NCBI GenBank assembly: GCA_000727475.1 | Contig: KL647290.1 | Location: 4,165,373 to 4,229,372, forward strand | Source of the DNA: Sarcocystis neurona | Lineage: Eukaryota > Apicomplexa > Conoidasida > Eucoccidiorida > Sarcocystidae | Length of the DNA stretch: 64,000 nt | Direction of reading: 5' to 3' | In this document: positions 52,340 to 64,000 of the stretch, piece after piece | Layout: each line of letters begins with the position of its first letter | How positions within the stretch are numbered: position 1 is the stretch's first letter | Position numbers and translations under genes: made by a program | The notes under the pieces: generated by a model | Seen by the model: only the letters and a program-made list of their open reading frames with translations | Told to the model about the DNA's origin: nothing | Databases searched by the model: none

Positions 52340-53735
52340 CGTCTGTGTGTATAAACAAAAATAAAGAAACACGCACGGACGGAGTTAGACGTGAATATCC
52401 ATGCATTTACATAAATAAGTAAATACATGTACACACATGTGTAGACACACGAACACAGGACATGTCCACGCGTATTTCGTCTCCACATTTACGTAGAAAC
52501 ATGCCCACTTAAACACGTGTACGTACAGAAACATGCGTGAAAAAGCGTGCATAACGTCATGCGGGCAGTCGCACGGCCACTGTGCAACGCTGCTAGACAC
52601 CGAGTCTGGGCCTTGTTACGACATCTGAGGCGTGCTCTACAACAACTCGGATGCTGCTATGTAGAACAAGCACTGGGAGGTATGTAAGTTAGAATCCCTC
52701 TACGGACAGGCACGCACATACACGTATACACAGACGTACCTCCTCTATGTACATATACACACAGACCCATGCATATGCATGTGAGGGTATGCATACATAC
52801 ACATATGTACATACGTACACATCACCGATAAACGTATATACTCTACATACGCGTATATATAGACAGACGCAGTTCCTGTGTGAAAATCTATTTCCCGATA
52901 GACAGGGACGAAAGGCTAGAAACCGCCAGGAAATAAGGCTTTACACACGGTCAAAAGTTCTACTTAGAGAAAGGGACGAAACCTGATACCCACTTTACAC
53001 AGCGACAGGCATCGCCGAAGCACACGTCTAGTATAAAAACACAAATCCGTGATATATGTATATTCATATATATATATATAGGTATGGGTAAGTGCATTCA
53101 GCCGCGGACTTGCATCCGTTGAAAGAATTTACGGCGAAAAAAAGACGTTTCTGTGTAGGTGGATAGGCAGCAACGTCGGGGGAGATAAAAAAAGACTTCA
53201 CAGCGACGTCCTCACGACTACGCAGTAACATGTGAAAAGAAGACTAACGGCGAACGGAAATATCTGCAGCGGTAAATGTGCTTCTCTGCGTACAAACGTA
53301 CGCACACGTGCTGTAGTCTGCACACACATTGTTTACGTCTACAGGTGTGCACACAAATAGTGGGATGACAGCAGTTATGTACGTGTATTAACAAGTGCAG
53401 ACGGATAGCGCAGATGGACACCGCCCAACAAAAGATATCCACCCACCCACCCACACACACACACACACACATGAATTTGCAGTAGTACTTCACGCACGTC
53501 CACGTTTATGGTGCAGTAGCCCTGCCGCCATGCGCCGCCACATATTCTTGTGGATAGAAGCCACTTCGACACAAACATACACATATATATATAATACATA
53601 TATAGGCCTATCTCACACGTTTCTCTACACGTGGATCTACGAATATGGAATAATAGGCATACACACACACATACACACGCATATATATAGAAACAGCGAC
53701 ATGCGTCAGCATACAGGCACACGTATAAACAGATA

Positions 53736-56700
53736 TTAGTCAGCGTAATGGGAGGCGCGATGCACGTCGTCTTTGACCGACTCAGGAAGTTCTCCGGTAA
53801 CGGAGACAGCGTAGCAGCCCGGGACGACCTCCGCTGCAAGCGATTGACCACAGAAAAAACACACATGCATACTATCGTTGATATTTATATCTATATATTT
53901 ATCTACATCATATATATATATACACGCACACGTATACACACACATGCGCGAAACGTATGCACAGGACAATGTACCCATCTATACATATCTGTATATCTAT
54001 GGGTGTACTTGTACGCGTGTCCACACACCTGTAGGTCTAAATATACACATCTAATCCCAACAAGGGATACTCCAGTTTACATTAACACACTCACTTGCAC
54101 TCGAATACGTATCGACACACATATATAAGCGTCTGTCTGAACGCGTAAGTAGATTCTCATACTAACAAATATACATCGAGACTCACCTACCTATATGAGG
54201 ACGCATATTTAATTTCCTCACTGCGCAGGACACGTACCTTTGTATGAGTACGCCTTCCCTTTGAAGGGACACACCAACACCCGCAAAGCTGAAAAGATAT
54301 ACCTATAGAGAGTAATCATACCTAGTACGTCGACAGATATATACACCAACTTATAAATATATATGTGGGTGAACATACACGTATCCTTTTGGCGAGTCAA
54401 GCTGTCTGCGTTTGCTTTCGTGTAGTGAACCGTCTTCTGCTGCAGAGTGGCTGCAAGAAACCAACGGCAGCAGTAGCGTCCTGCAGCACGTGCCCAGTGA
54501 GGCACATGCGCAGCAGGTGACTTGCGACTTCTTCTGCAGAAAAAGCAGCAGCAGCGTGCGAGCAGCGCGCCAGCAGCCACTCCCACTCCGAAGAAGCAGC
54601 AATACAGGAAGAAGCAAAAGCAGCAGCAGACGCAGCAGCAGCAGACGCAGCAGCAGCAGACGCAGCAGCAGCAGACGCAGCAGCAGTCGACGCAGGAGCA
54701 GTCGCCGCTCTCCTCAGCAGCGGTGACACGGCACATCAGCAGCACGACGTGCACGTCGCAGCGGCGGCAGGCGGCAAAACACCGGCAGCGGGTAACCCGT
54801 GGAGCAACAGCAGATCACGGCAGCCGCCGCAGGTCGCATGCGCAGCAGCTGATCACCTCATCAAGAGCAGCCGGTGGCACAAGCGACAGCAGCTGCGCGC
54901 AAGAGCAGCAGGAACACCGTCAGAGGTAGAGCTGTCGCATAGCGGCGGCAGCAGCTCGGAGTGAGGAAAGCAAAGGACGCGGAGAAAGAATGATGGTGGA
55001 ATGACAGAGCAGAAGACAGGGCATGAGCGAGGACTTACTTAGTTTGTTGTGACGGGCGACCCACGAGGCACCGGGACGCATGATCGCCACAAAACCGGCA
55101 AAGTTGACCGTGGTGCAGTCCCACACACGGTGCCGGTCGCCGTCCATTTGCAAGAAGCCGCAGTTCGGGCAGCCTTCATCGTAGAACTGGGCAACAAACG
55201 GACGTGCGTAAGGCAGACAGAGAAGCGCTCGCGCAAAGAAATAAGAAGGTAGACGCCTCACACGGCGCATGCAAAAACACAGAGAAACCCCAACATGAGG
55301 CACGCAAAGACGGAAACAGATATAAACCTCACATGACGCTTGCAATGAAGGATAAAAGATAAAACTTCACAGCACTATATCCTTGCAATGAAAGAATAAG
55401 AAGTCAAGCCCACAATCCGCACGGCGTGGTGGGAGTAAGAGGGATAGCCTCACAGACAGGTTTCTCCTCTGTGAAAGCAGGAACACATATACACAGACGC
55501 CAGGCCTATGTCCCTACGTATGTATATGCATAAATATATATGTGAATAGTTTCGATGAAAGAACCAGCAAAAACAAGTATCGGTATGCTCGTCACACTGC
55601 AGTCTACGTGTCCGGGCCAGCCCATGTGGGCCTGCCATATACATGCATCTGTGCCTCTTTCTTCCGACTTTCCAGTACCCACGCAGACACACGCACTTCA
55701 CACAACGTTTATCTGTCCTCCATTAGACACACACGTGCGTACAACATACAGACACTTACACACTTAGGTACCAACACGCGCATTAACGCAGACAGCGCGC
55801 ATTCGTCCATATACACACAGTAATATCAACATCTGCAAAGCTGTGTATACTGACACATGTATGCGAATACGACACGCGTACTACTAAGGTCTCGACGCTC
55901 ACGCGGAATATAAGAACACCGAGGCACGCACACACATCTACATATGTATACGTCTATGGAGACATATATACATACGTAGTGTTGTGTGTGCAAGTATGGA
56001 CGTATTTGCACATACACGAGGAGAAATTTGACTCAAATTTAACGATACTTCCACGGGAAAGGAGACCCACGCTCGCAGCGACAGGACACTTGCATCTTCT
56101 TGCAGTCTGCCTCTGTTACATCTGCAGGCGCAGTTCTCTGCTGCTGGACTATCGAGACACGGTCCACGTCGGATGTGTCCCCGTGTCTTTCTCCCCAAAG
56201 TACGGACAGAGCTGGAGCGCAGAACCCCAACACGCGCATTCCCTTCTACGTGAAAAAAGCGCGTTCATCGAACTACCCGCACCCGTCCGCACGTCACTCC
56301 TTTCACGTGTGTGCGGACCACGAGTCCACTCACGTACACACGGCTACATACGTACGCCTATGTATATGCATGTATATACACACACACATAGAAGCGTAGC
56401 AGACCACGAATACATCTGGATGTCTACGTCTACCTATCCATATTCCTCTGGCGCAAGTCGGGCCACACAGGTTTCTACGAATGCAGCGACGCATCTGTGG
56501 ACTCTGTACACGGTCGTCGTCCGTGGATGGACGTACACGTATATGCACACACGTAGCCACACATGTACGTACACACATCGGTGAGCAACAAGCGACGTAG
56601 CAGGCACACAAGTAGACGTACGGACGTCGATATCACCAACTTCGTACGCACGGAGAATATACCAACATGTTGAATTCATGCGTGCCCACCCTCACCCACA

Positions 56701-57863
56701 AATATTCTCGTATTCTCAGCAGAAAGAACATGTCTTGTACACGTGTATCTACGGGTACGCACACACACACACACACACTCTGCGCGCGCTGTGGCGTCTA
56801 TTCTTGCTTCACAAAGAGTTCCTTTTACATGTCCCCGTACTGCTGGATTGCGCTGCATCACCGTCCTGCTTTCCTACGAGATCCACACGGTCCCGTCCAC
56901 CCATATGTGTATCTTACGCATGCAAGCACCCACACACATACCTGTGTAGGACATATGGAAGATCACGTACGTGTCGCGAGATGTTTACGCACAACATGTG
57001 GAAGTGGACAAACACCCGCCGCATGATGACGCACTTGCACACATATGGACACTCACGTACATATATGTGGCTGCTGCTGTCCATTTAATGGTACCCATGT
57101 AGAACGTGGGATCTCATGTGCGCCCCTATGTGCTTATCACACGTGTCTATGTACACACATATAAGCGGTAATGCCCTCGTTTGTTATTCTCTGCCATTCA
57201 CCCTTACACAAACGCACAAACGCATGAGTGAATGGACTACGTCTGCCCCCTCCCACAGATGTGAACAGATGTGTGCAGCTACACAGAGGTACACACGGAC
57301 TTCTCGTCTGTGTGAACTCTCGAATTTTTTGCTGCTGGTCTATCACAGGGAGGCTCATATACATAGACACAACACGTACACACAGAGTTCCACACACATG
57401 TGAACAGACGTTTCGAGAGCGACGTAGCTCGACGTCCTGAAAGTGAGTTCTCACCGCCTTATTCGTAATTCAAATAATGAGCACTCGTAATACACGTGAG
57501 ACTATTTACACATATGTAGACAGTTCCGCACGCACATATATATATACGTAGGGACGACTGTCTCTCTTTCTCTTCACATATATATAGCCCTACATACATA
57601 AACAGGTGGATGAATGTCTGAGTTTCTTCCTGAACAAAGTGCGGGAAACTGATATTTCTCACCTGCTGCTCGGTCATGATAAGTCTGCAGGAAATGCAAG
57701 CGCGCAGTTTCAACACGACTTTGTCTTCTTCCTGGCCTGATTTGTTCCTCACACGCCGCAGCTGTCCCCGCGGGACCGTCGCAACACTTGTGGGGTCACC
57801 TGCCAGGGACGACGCAGTGTCGTCCACTTCGTAGACGCCGTCTCCCTGTCGCCCGCCCTCCAT
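53736..57863 (-). CDS. SPT4: Transcription elongation factor SPT4; 3 exons, 148 aa
   Basis: SPT4 pairs with SPT5 (DSIF complex) and clamps RNA polymerase II during elongation. Exons in transcript order are 57863-57663, 55186-55039 and 53833-53736. Donors are GTGAGA and GTAAGT; acceptors are TTGCCCAG and CTTGCAG; all junctions keep frame. The zinc-ribbon cysteines are C56 and C59 (LRACISCRLIMTEQQ) and C73 and C76 (FYDEGCPNCGFLQMDG). The conserved VWDCTTVNFAGFVAIMRP, SWVARHNKL and VPGCYAVSVTGELPE segments follow in the order seen in human and yeast SPT4. The start is the ATG giving MEGGRQGD; it leaves an N-terminal extension of about 40 residues before the first zinc cysteine compared with human SPT4 (cysteine at 16). 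A longer in-frame start at 57959 would add a hydrophobic, unlikely leader. Intron 1 is 2.5 kb and intron 2 is 1.2 kb with a CAG tract. Confidence 0.93.
54618..54693. repeat. CAG-rich 15-bp minisatellite in SPT4 intron 2
   Basis: Four near-identical CAGCAGCAGCAGACG units in tandem on the + strand, inside a longer GCAGCA-rich stretch (54520-54960). It forms Gln-, Ala- and Ser-rich frames on both strands, none of them SPT4 sequence. Confidence 0.88.
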
Positions 57864-60800
57864 TTTGCCTGCCCACACATACGCACACGCCCACAACATA
57901 CCCACACAACCGAGACAGACCCACAGACGTACACACAGCGAGACGCGACGCGGACCCACACACGCAGTCCTCCCTGCGTGCAGAGAGCAGCGTTTCTTGC
58001 ACGGAGATTCTACGCTGCGTCACACTCCCCAGTGAACGAGCGTGTGTGCGGTCCACACGTGCGGGCAGAGAGACAGACGCGCCTGCCACACACGTTCAAA
58101 GAAAATGAAGAAACGAGCGCTCCGTAAGAAAGAGAACGAGAATCTTCCCCGCCTCTTCGTGAACCCCTCCTGCACGGAGAAGAACCTCGAGACGGAGACG
58201 TCATGCAGTAAAGCGCCTAAGAAACGGAGGGCGTACTACACACACAGGACGATTCGCTCACCAAAGTCAAGAAGCACACAAGCAAAGAAGGAGAGAATAT
58301 TCTCCCCTACACGCAATCAAACGTGAATATATATATATACGGATATCTGTATATTCGAGGCACGAACCCAAGGAAACATAGAGACTGCTAGATAATCTCC
58401 ACTGTATGTAAATAGAAACTACGTGGATTCACGCATAGACGCGACTTGCAACGAATGCAATGGAAAGTACACAAACGCATCTATCTGTCTACCTATCTCT
58501 CTACCTATCTACATCTACATATATTAAGACCGCAGTAGCAACTATATTGTCCAGAGTCAGTGTGTCCTAGCAACGACGCTGCGTAGACAGACATTCAAGA
58601 GGGACTGCAATAAAAACTCCGTACGCAGTGTATACGGCGCATGCGGTAGATTCTCTCCCTCTCTCTCCCTCCCTCTTTTTCTCTCTCTCTTTCCACGCAC
58701 ACGCATATCTGAATGTCAGGACTGCAGCAGACAGAAACTCCCTCTAGAATTTTCGTCGTGAGAACTCCACATCTGGCGCGAGTGCCGTACATGCCGTCTA
58801 TGTTTCGTAGTCGCAACTGGCTCAGACACACTGCAGCCGCCGAAATAGAGCGACGCAGACGCGTCCTCTGAGGACAACTTCTACAGTCGTTTGACGCAAC
58901 AGACTGCTGCATACGCACAGACACTTCTGTAGCAACAGAGACATAGGGAAGGTTATCCACCGAATTGAGAAGAGAGGGAGAGTGAACCCAGATGTGAACC
59001 GAGGATCTCCGAGAGCTGGCAGAAATCCAGGCGGGACGAGAGAGCAACAGAGACCTACTGAGAAGGAAGCAAAAAGAACGACAGGCGTGTTGTCCAGAGG
59101 AAAATGGGAAGCGAAAACGAGTCGAGCCACACCAGCAAGAAGGCCACTCGGAAAAAAAGCCATCACTTCACAAGAAGGAGGAGGTACATTTCTCAATTTC
59201 GGGAGAAGAAATAAATTTTTATCTGCCTGCGAAACCGCACTGCCCCTTTTTGTCCGTACGAGTAGTATTCACACGATTTCGTGCACTTCTCTGTCTCTGT
59301 GTCTCTTTTGGTGAAAAGAGATGTCTCTGCAACTCTTTTGCTCTTAACGAACGTGCGCGCCTCTTCACGAAATACACCTACACTCATGATTCCCCTCCGT
59401 TGACTCAGCTGACCTCACGAAGACACACATTGACGTTTGTAGCGACACACGCGTATGTAGATATTTTTTGTCTGCAGTGCCTCACTTCGGGGACTCTGGT
59501 AATTTTTGCATTCTCGCGTCTACACACCCACTAAGAAAACACTCGTCTGCTATTTATTGCGACTCCATAAATATACTCTCTAGCGAAGAAAAGGTTTCCA
59601 GTATGTGCTTGGTACCGCAGATATCCACCGGGCCGCGGCGGCACACGACAACAGAACTACTCGTCAGCAACTTGTGTGTCTTGGGTCGGTTACACAGTCG
59701 CTACTAACTGAGAAGAGCCACTGACATCCCCCTCTCGCACCAACTCAGCGTGTCTTCGTTGCAGGAATTTCCTTCCTCCCTGCATAGCAGAGGTCCCTTT
59801 TACAAGGAAGAAACGAGATATTCCCCTCTAAGTCGTTATTTCAGGGGTCCGGGCACAGGCCTTCATCGGCATGCATCGGGATAACGTCCACCGATATATT
59901 GTTCTTCTCACGTGCAGCACTGAACTCTGCACAAACACGGCGCCTCCCGAAAGTAGCAAACAAGGACGAAGCATCCCACCGGGTGAAAGTGTATGAATCG
60001 GTACAGTTTAACGACTTAAATAATTTGTTAGTAATTTCCCGTGACGAGGACACTAAGAGTCCCACATTTCCGACGCTAAGTCATACATAGCGTCGTCACC
60101 ATGGTAACAAGAAAAGCGCCGTACAGTACGGGCAAATAGAGGCCTCGTAATCTCCTGAACTGCAGACTAGGCGCAACCACGTTAACAGAAATGAATCCTA
60201 TTGGTGTAGCTGCTACCATCAACGCGATTCCGTAATATCATTCTACAAATACACGTGGTAGCAGCATTACTGACTCTGCGTCGGCGGATGCCAGGTTCTT
60301 CTCCCGGTCACGCACACAGAAGAGGTCTGCAGTACTGGAGAAAGCTAGCAGAAAGAAGGGCTACACAGAAAACGAAAAAGACTCTGAAGAAAGGATGAAA
60401 CCGCCGGAACTTCCACGAAAGAAAGATGATGTCACGGAGAGAACGAGAAAACGCCATAGTTGGCTTCGGCGAGAAGCGCGCTTCAGTAAGCAGATCAATG
60501 GGCAAGAGAAAACCGACCACACAAGGGGAAAGACAACAAGGAAGAAGGAATGGGGAGATGAGAAAGGGAGGGAATGCTTTCTGCGGGATACGCGTTATAC
60601 GTAATTATGAATAGATGTCACAAGGGCGTGGAAGACTCCCGAGAAACCAAGCGACAAGCAGCCGCAAAGCACCTGTGGACTAAGGCGGAAGATGTACGAG
60701 GGGAACAGGTGAAAGAAAGGGAAGGGCAAGGACGTATTGTGCACAAGAAGGAACCAGCAGGATTGCAGCATCGCCTCGATGAACCAGACAAGCTTCCGTC

Positions 60801-63800
60801 AGGAGAGGAAGATATGATAGAAATTCCCCTCTCCCGCTTCTTCCTTTACCTCTCTCCCGTCTTTCGTGCTTGCTTGTCTTCCACTTTTCCTTCACACTTC
60901 TTCATTTTCTTCCTTTCTTCTGCCCTCATCCATCTTTCTATACGGCCTTCCACACGTCGCCGCCTCGTTGGCTCCTGCTAGTCCAGGAGACAAAGAATGG
61001 CAGCGCCGCCGCACATATGTCTCAGTCCCTGTTTCCTGTGTACTTCAACAGCTGTTCTGCTCTTTTATCACGAGAAAACGTGTCGGCAACCGCAATCGCA
61101 GCAGGACGAGCAACGCAAAAGCGGCCGCACCCGAAGGAAAACGCATGCGGACCGGACGGTTCTGCACTACAAGAGGGTGGTGGTTTGTGTTTTGCAACTG
61201 CAGTTGCGACTCCCGCATGCGTCGTTGTCAACGTGCACATATTAGGTCAAGCTCACACAATGGAGAGCTGCGTGCTTGCTACCGAACGCGTGTGTTTACT
61301 GCGTGAAGAAGCCTAAAGCACTTGGCAAGTGATATGCTTGCTCTTCTGAAAAGTTCGAGTATGTATCATATCGTTTTTCTCCTGTTGCCTTTTTTCCCTC
61401 CTGACTCAGCAGCGTTCCCCCTGCGACTCCTTGTGTACGTGAACGTGTTTTCTGAGTGGGCCAGGTGCAGAGGAGTGCAAACAGAAGTCGAAGTGCTTCT
61501 TCAGTTTCCTTTAATTCGCGCATTCCAGCCACCTTCCCATCACTCCTTTGTCCGACAGCTCTGGCCTTCTCTCTCCTGCATTTCTTCCCCCCGTGTGCCT
61601 CTCTGTCTTGTTTCTTCCACGTTTCACCCAGAGCGATCGCGGCATTCGGCTGTACGTACACCTCAAGACGGACGGAAACTTGCAGATGACGGCGACGTAA
61701 TTTGAAAGTACGTCGCTACTTGTGTTGCAAACCCCCTTTTTTCCGTAGGACGCAGCTTTTCGGCGAGGGAACTTGCAAATCTATTATTGTCCGAAGCGAA
61801 CATCGATTCGCGGTGCGTAGAATCTGACGACTACGCCGTCCACAAATGCGCACAGAGTGGACCGACCTCTAAACGAGCTGTACGTGCACCACAGATGTGC
61901 CCGCTATGCCACGCCTGTAGAAAAACAACCCTCCTATAGTTGTTATTTCCGATATATGCTTAGTACACTGTATCTTTAATAATAAATAATTCGAAGCAGC
62001 CGTGTAAATCTATATGTATATAAAGCACTGTATAGTAGCTTTGCTGCGTCATTATCGAACTTGTGCAGTACAGAAGATATTTTGCGGCTTCCACTTGCCG
62101 TATGTCGTTCGCCTGTGTGCTCGCGGACTATCTAGGTACTTCTGTTCAACGTTGTCTATTGCACCTCCAATGTTGAGACGTATGTCGGCCACGGTGGACA
62201 ACGTGAATCCACATAAATACGTGCAAATAAACTCAAAGTTGTGTGTATGTGCGTACACAGAGGCATATGTGTATATATATGTGTGAATGGGATACATATT
62301 AGACATTTGTACGTTGATTTGTACGTTGATATCCAGCATTGTTTGTGAAGCAGCAACCCGCATATCTTTCTTGAAAGACCTTTGTCCTGTTTCCACTTAG
62401 GCCTCCTCCTTTTAGTTATACACTGGAGGTCCTGCGTGTTTTCTCCTTTTCTGCCTCTTGCCGTGCACTGCGTGAGTTGTGCTCTTATCTTCGACTCGTC
62501 GTGCACCCACCTCCTTTTCGAATAACTTCTCTTCTTCCGTAAAGAAGGCACTTTCACTTTTCTTCTGCCTCCTCCCACCTTGACGGCGGAGAAGGCGAGT
62601 GTGTGTTGCGGCCTCTGCCCGCGTGTGTAGACCGCGTGTGTATACGTGTGTAACTGCCGACTAACGAAGTTCTCCCGGGTGTAGCTACTGATGGGGGGAA
62701 CCAGATTTTCCGACTTTCTCATCGAAGCGTCATCCCACCTGCGTGGAGCATTCATTTGTTGGACACCAGCACGCCACCTGTCTGTCTTTTCATCTGTCTT
62801 TCCGTGATCCCTCTCCTGTTTTCCTTCCTCACTTCCTGACGCACCGTTCTGCCTTGCTGCTTTTGTGGTGACTCTCTGGGTACTCTTCCTCAACTCTTCA
62901 TCCGTTTTCCTCAGTTCAGGAACTCTGACCGAAACTCTCGGCGTTGCGCCTCTACAGCGTTGGTCTGTTTTCCTGTCGCTTCTCTTTCTCTTTCTTCTGT
63001 ATACTTCGAAACAATACGCAGCACTTGCTTCTCTACGAAGTAGAGTTGCCACTTCCCTTTAATCTTTACTTCACCTCCTTCTTTCCTGTCGTATTTCTCC
63101 CAAAAATATGCAGCCCACTCACACAAGTGCACCAGTCTTTATGAGAGGTAGTACGCGTCGTCCTCTGTCCTCTACTTTTGTGCTCTATTATGATCTGTGA
63201 TTCGCAATTTACTGCTAGACGCAGAATTTCTTCATCTCTTTCGTTTTTCACTTCGTCTTCTCTTTCTGTCAGTCGACAGCTTCGTTTCCTTCGAATAAAT
63301 TAAGTGTCTCCTGCCCTCCTTCTGCGTCCGCGCCTTCTTCGACTTTCACTTCTCTTCTTCTTTGTCCTCGTGTTCTTTTCCATGTCTCCTTTTCGTCCCT
63401 TCCGTAGCCTTTCTCTCCCCTGCGTTCGTTTCTGCCGTCGAATACCCACTTCTCTTTCTTTGATAGACGTGAAGATTTTAATGTAGAGGATCCGAAATAT
63501 TTCTACACATATATGTATATAGGTGTACATGGCCACTCCTGTAAACATATAAACATACACATATATGTATATATACACACTTGTGTGTGTATCTATATAG
63601 CTGTTTCTGGGTAATCTTCTAGATATAGGAACATATGCGTGTATATATATATGCATACACGTATATATATATATCTCTGTGATCATCCTGTCTTTTACGA
63701 AGAAGCATGGACAACAGAGTAATGTAAAGGTTTGTACACGCAAACGTCTACGTGTTCATCTCTCACACGTGTGTGTCTGTGAATACGTTGTCCTGAGGCC

Positions 63801-64000
63801 ATCCCGTGGTTGTTCGTTCGGCCACCTACATATATATATATATATATATATATATGTCCATATATTGAAAACTCTGTGGCAGTGCACACATCGCAACATA
63901 TATATGTATGTGTAGTGGGACTACAGTGATTCTGAGCCTTACTCAGAGGTAAAGAAGCTGTCATCCAACGCGTGAGACTATCGAATAGCCTTCTTCTGTC
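57864..64000. other. Upstream flank of SPT4 and distal DNA; no confident gene
   Basis: No recognisable gene. Bases 58325-58345 and 58480-58525 are TA and CTAT repeats. Pyrimidine-rich tracts on the + strand occupy 60830-60960, 61550-61640 and 62400-63450. The minus-strand frame 62156-63052 (298 codons, Arg/Lys/Glu/Ser-rich in its first half) mirrors the last tract. It may be compositional or part of a gene that extends outside the window. TA repeats fill 63500-63860. Confidence 0.4.
63831..63855. repeat. TA microsatellite
   Basis: Alternating TA run of about 25 bp near the window end. Confidence 0.9.

Larger units (their letters stand above)
40126..53735. other. Long stretch without a confident gene
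   Basis: Bases 40157-40789 (+) form a 210-codon frame beginning with a pyrimidine-rich Ser/Leu section; no family is recognised. Bases 41110-41250 are CA and TA microsatellites. From about 41.5 to 52.3 kb microsatellites nearly vanish, apart from the ACT tract at 50.2 kb. The longest frames are 42857-43513 (-, 218 codons) and 45920-46624 (-, 234 codons). The + frame 48587-48856 starts with a leader-like segment (FGLILSLLFSGVCPS). None matches a family I know, and opposite-strand frames compete in each place. From 52.3 kb the DNA again becomes CA/TA-rich. Confidence 0.4.

Noticed and set aside
57749..57959. Hydrophobic N-terminal leader for SPT4 from the start at 57959
   Set aside because: SPT4 is nuclear and has no leader in any known species. 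The ATG at 57863 gives a better start.
62156..63052. 298-codon minus frame as a gene
   Set aside because: It mirrors a long pyrimidine-rich tract, its second half contains microsatellite-derived Tyr/Thr/Ile runs, and no family is recognised. Left as undecided intergenic sequence.

Overview
The window looks like nuclear DNA of a coccidian apicomplexan. The grounds are intron-rich genes with GT-AG introns, long CAG/CTG tracts giving poly-Gln/poly-Ala runs, abundant CA, TA and TACA microsatellites, apicomplexan-like core histones, and low gene density. The CAG-rich texture favours an Eimeriidae-type genome (Eimeria/Cyclospora-like), but genus cannot be settled from sequence alone. Five genes are supported with confidence. 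No tRNA, rRNA, CRISPR array, transposase or reverse transcriptase was recognised.

Layout. 1-3.5 kb: CTG-rich and microsatellite DNA, no gene recognised. 3.5-6.2 kb (+): a two-exon bacterial-type (mitochondrial) ribosomal protein uS8 with a 2.3-kb intron that contains a perfect 29-bp hairpin. 6.2-13.7 kb: repeat-poor DNA with histone H2A (-) and histone H3 (+) as a divergent pair around a 1.2-kb shared upstream region. 15.9-17.5 kb (+): a possible four-exon small gene of unknown function. 22.8-36.6 kb (-): one very large nine-exon gene predicted to encode a protein of about 1829 aa: Gln/Ala-rich N-terminus, F-box-like segment, leucine-rich repeats, coiled coil/poly-Gln, then ankyrin repeats spread over seven small exons and a low-complexity C-terminal tail. 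39.7-40.1 kb (-): coding-like sequence interrupted by two in-frame TAG codons. 41.5-52.3 kb: a quieter, repeat-poor stretch with no recognisable gene. 53.7-57.9 kb (-): a three-exon SPT4 transcription elongation factor gene. 58-64 kb: pyrimidine-rich tracts and microsatellites, no confident gene.

Functionally the confident genes are housekeeping (mitochondrial translation, chromatin, transcription elongation) plus one lineage-flavoured scaffold or ubiquitin-ligase-adaptor-like protein. They are not an operon or pathway cluster. The most unusual signals are five exact copies of a 14-bp palindrome (GGTGTACGTACACC) confined to 26.7-39.8 kb, the long intronic hairpin, a 28-bp palindrome just downstream of H2A, and the architecture of the F-box/LRR/ankyrin protein.
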